Part shown: positions 63,900 to 64,000 of the stretch, one piece after another | Numbering within the stretch: the stretch's first letter is position 1 | How the letters are laid out: every line of letters begins with the position of its first letter | Assembly (NCBI GenBank): GCA_027575765.1 | Contig: JANBPT010000082.1 | Span: 1-64,000, forward strand | DNA length: 64,000 nt | From: Tieghemiomyces parasiticus | Lineage: Eukaryota > Kickxellomycota > Dimargaritomycetes > Dimargaritales > Dimargaritaceae | Direction: 5' to 3' | Position numbers and translations under genes: made by a program | The notes under the pieces: model-generated | Databases searched by the model: none | The model's input: the letters and a program-made list of their open reading frames with translations, nothing else | What the model was told of the DNA's origin: nothing

Positions 63900-64000
63900 C
63901 TACATGTCCTCATCATCGTCGTGGTCCCCGTCATGGTCGTAATATTCCTCACGGTGCGGCTGCTGAGGTGATGAGTCATCACCATCTACGTCCACCTCTT
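63900..64000 (-). CDS. C-terminus of an unidentified protein, cut by the window edge
   Basis: The minus strand is open from the edge to a TAG at 63900-63902 and codes the last 32 residues of a protein with a very acidic tail (EVDVDGDD, then EEYYDHDGDHDDDEDM). Codon use and the abrupt stop followed by AT-rich sequence suit a real gene end. Acidic tails occur in many nuclear proteins and chaperones, so no function can be given. Confidence 0.5.
   Translation of the reverse strand, partial: EVDVDGDDSSPQQPHREEYYDHDGDHDDDEDM

Noticed and set aside
1..64000. CRISPR array, bacterial operon, prophage or insertion sequence
   Set aside because: No regularly spaced repeats, no ribosome-binding sites, no integrase or transposase motifs; introns and gene content are eukaryotic.

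Overview
The window looks like nuclear DNA of a filamentous, probably early-diverging fungus (Zoopagomycota such as Dimargaritales is a guess). The evidence is: GT-AG introns of roughly 90 to 430 bases, many with CTAAC-type branch sites; an intron-bearing tRNA-Tyr; pyrimidine-rich leaders before many starts; and fungal or general eukaryotic genes (MOT1, ORC5, ARP4, GPI2, AMPK beta, UPF0658-type Golgi membrane proteins). Nothing points to a bacterial, organellar or viral origin. Roughly half of the window has no gene I can support.

Layout. 0-2 kb: a Myb/SANT-like DNA-binding protein (+). 3.1 kb: tRNA-Tyr(GUA) (-) with an 11-nt intron. 5.7-8.7 kb: an orphan secreted protein and a trypsin-type secreted serine protease (both -). 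8.7-12.8 kb: no gene seen. 12.9-15.6 kb: a large multi-LIM protein (-). 19.3-22.8 kb: two more orphan secreted proteins (-). 22.8-28.2 kb: gene-poor, with one weak small ORF. 28.2-31.9 kb: GPI2/PIG-C and an AMPK/SNF1 beta subunit (both -). 32.8-35.2 kb: ORC5 in seven exons (+). 36.5-42.9 kb: MOT1/BTAF1 as one 6.4-kb exon (+). 43.3-50.2 kb: ARP4 (five exons), a mitochondrial DUF1640/MCUR1-type protein and a mitochondrial-type PP2C phosphatase (five exons), all +. 50.8-51.4 kb: a secreted polyQ protein (-). 54.8-63.3 kb: three polytopic membrane protein genes on +; the last two are paralogues of the UPF0658 Golgi family with different intron numbers. 63.9 kb to the edge: the acidic C-terminus of a gene entering from the right (-).

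How the genes fit together. The central block (28-50 kb) is housekeeping: GPI-anchor synthesis, energy sensing, replication licensing, transcription and chromatin (MOT1 removes TBP; ARP4 serves in NuA4/INO80/SWR1-type complexes), and mitochondrial functions. These are adjacent single genes, not an operon or a recognisable metabolic cluster. The left third holds lineage-specific secreted proteins and a secreted protease amid long intergenic DNA, which is the more accessory part of the window. I saw no CRISPR, rRNA, insertion sequence or complete transposon. The strongest candidates for something undescribed are the orphan secreted proteins, the 8-TM protein next to the UPF0658 pair, the DNA-binding insertions in MOT1, and the long N-terminal extension of GPI2.
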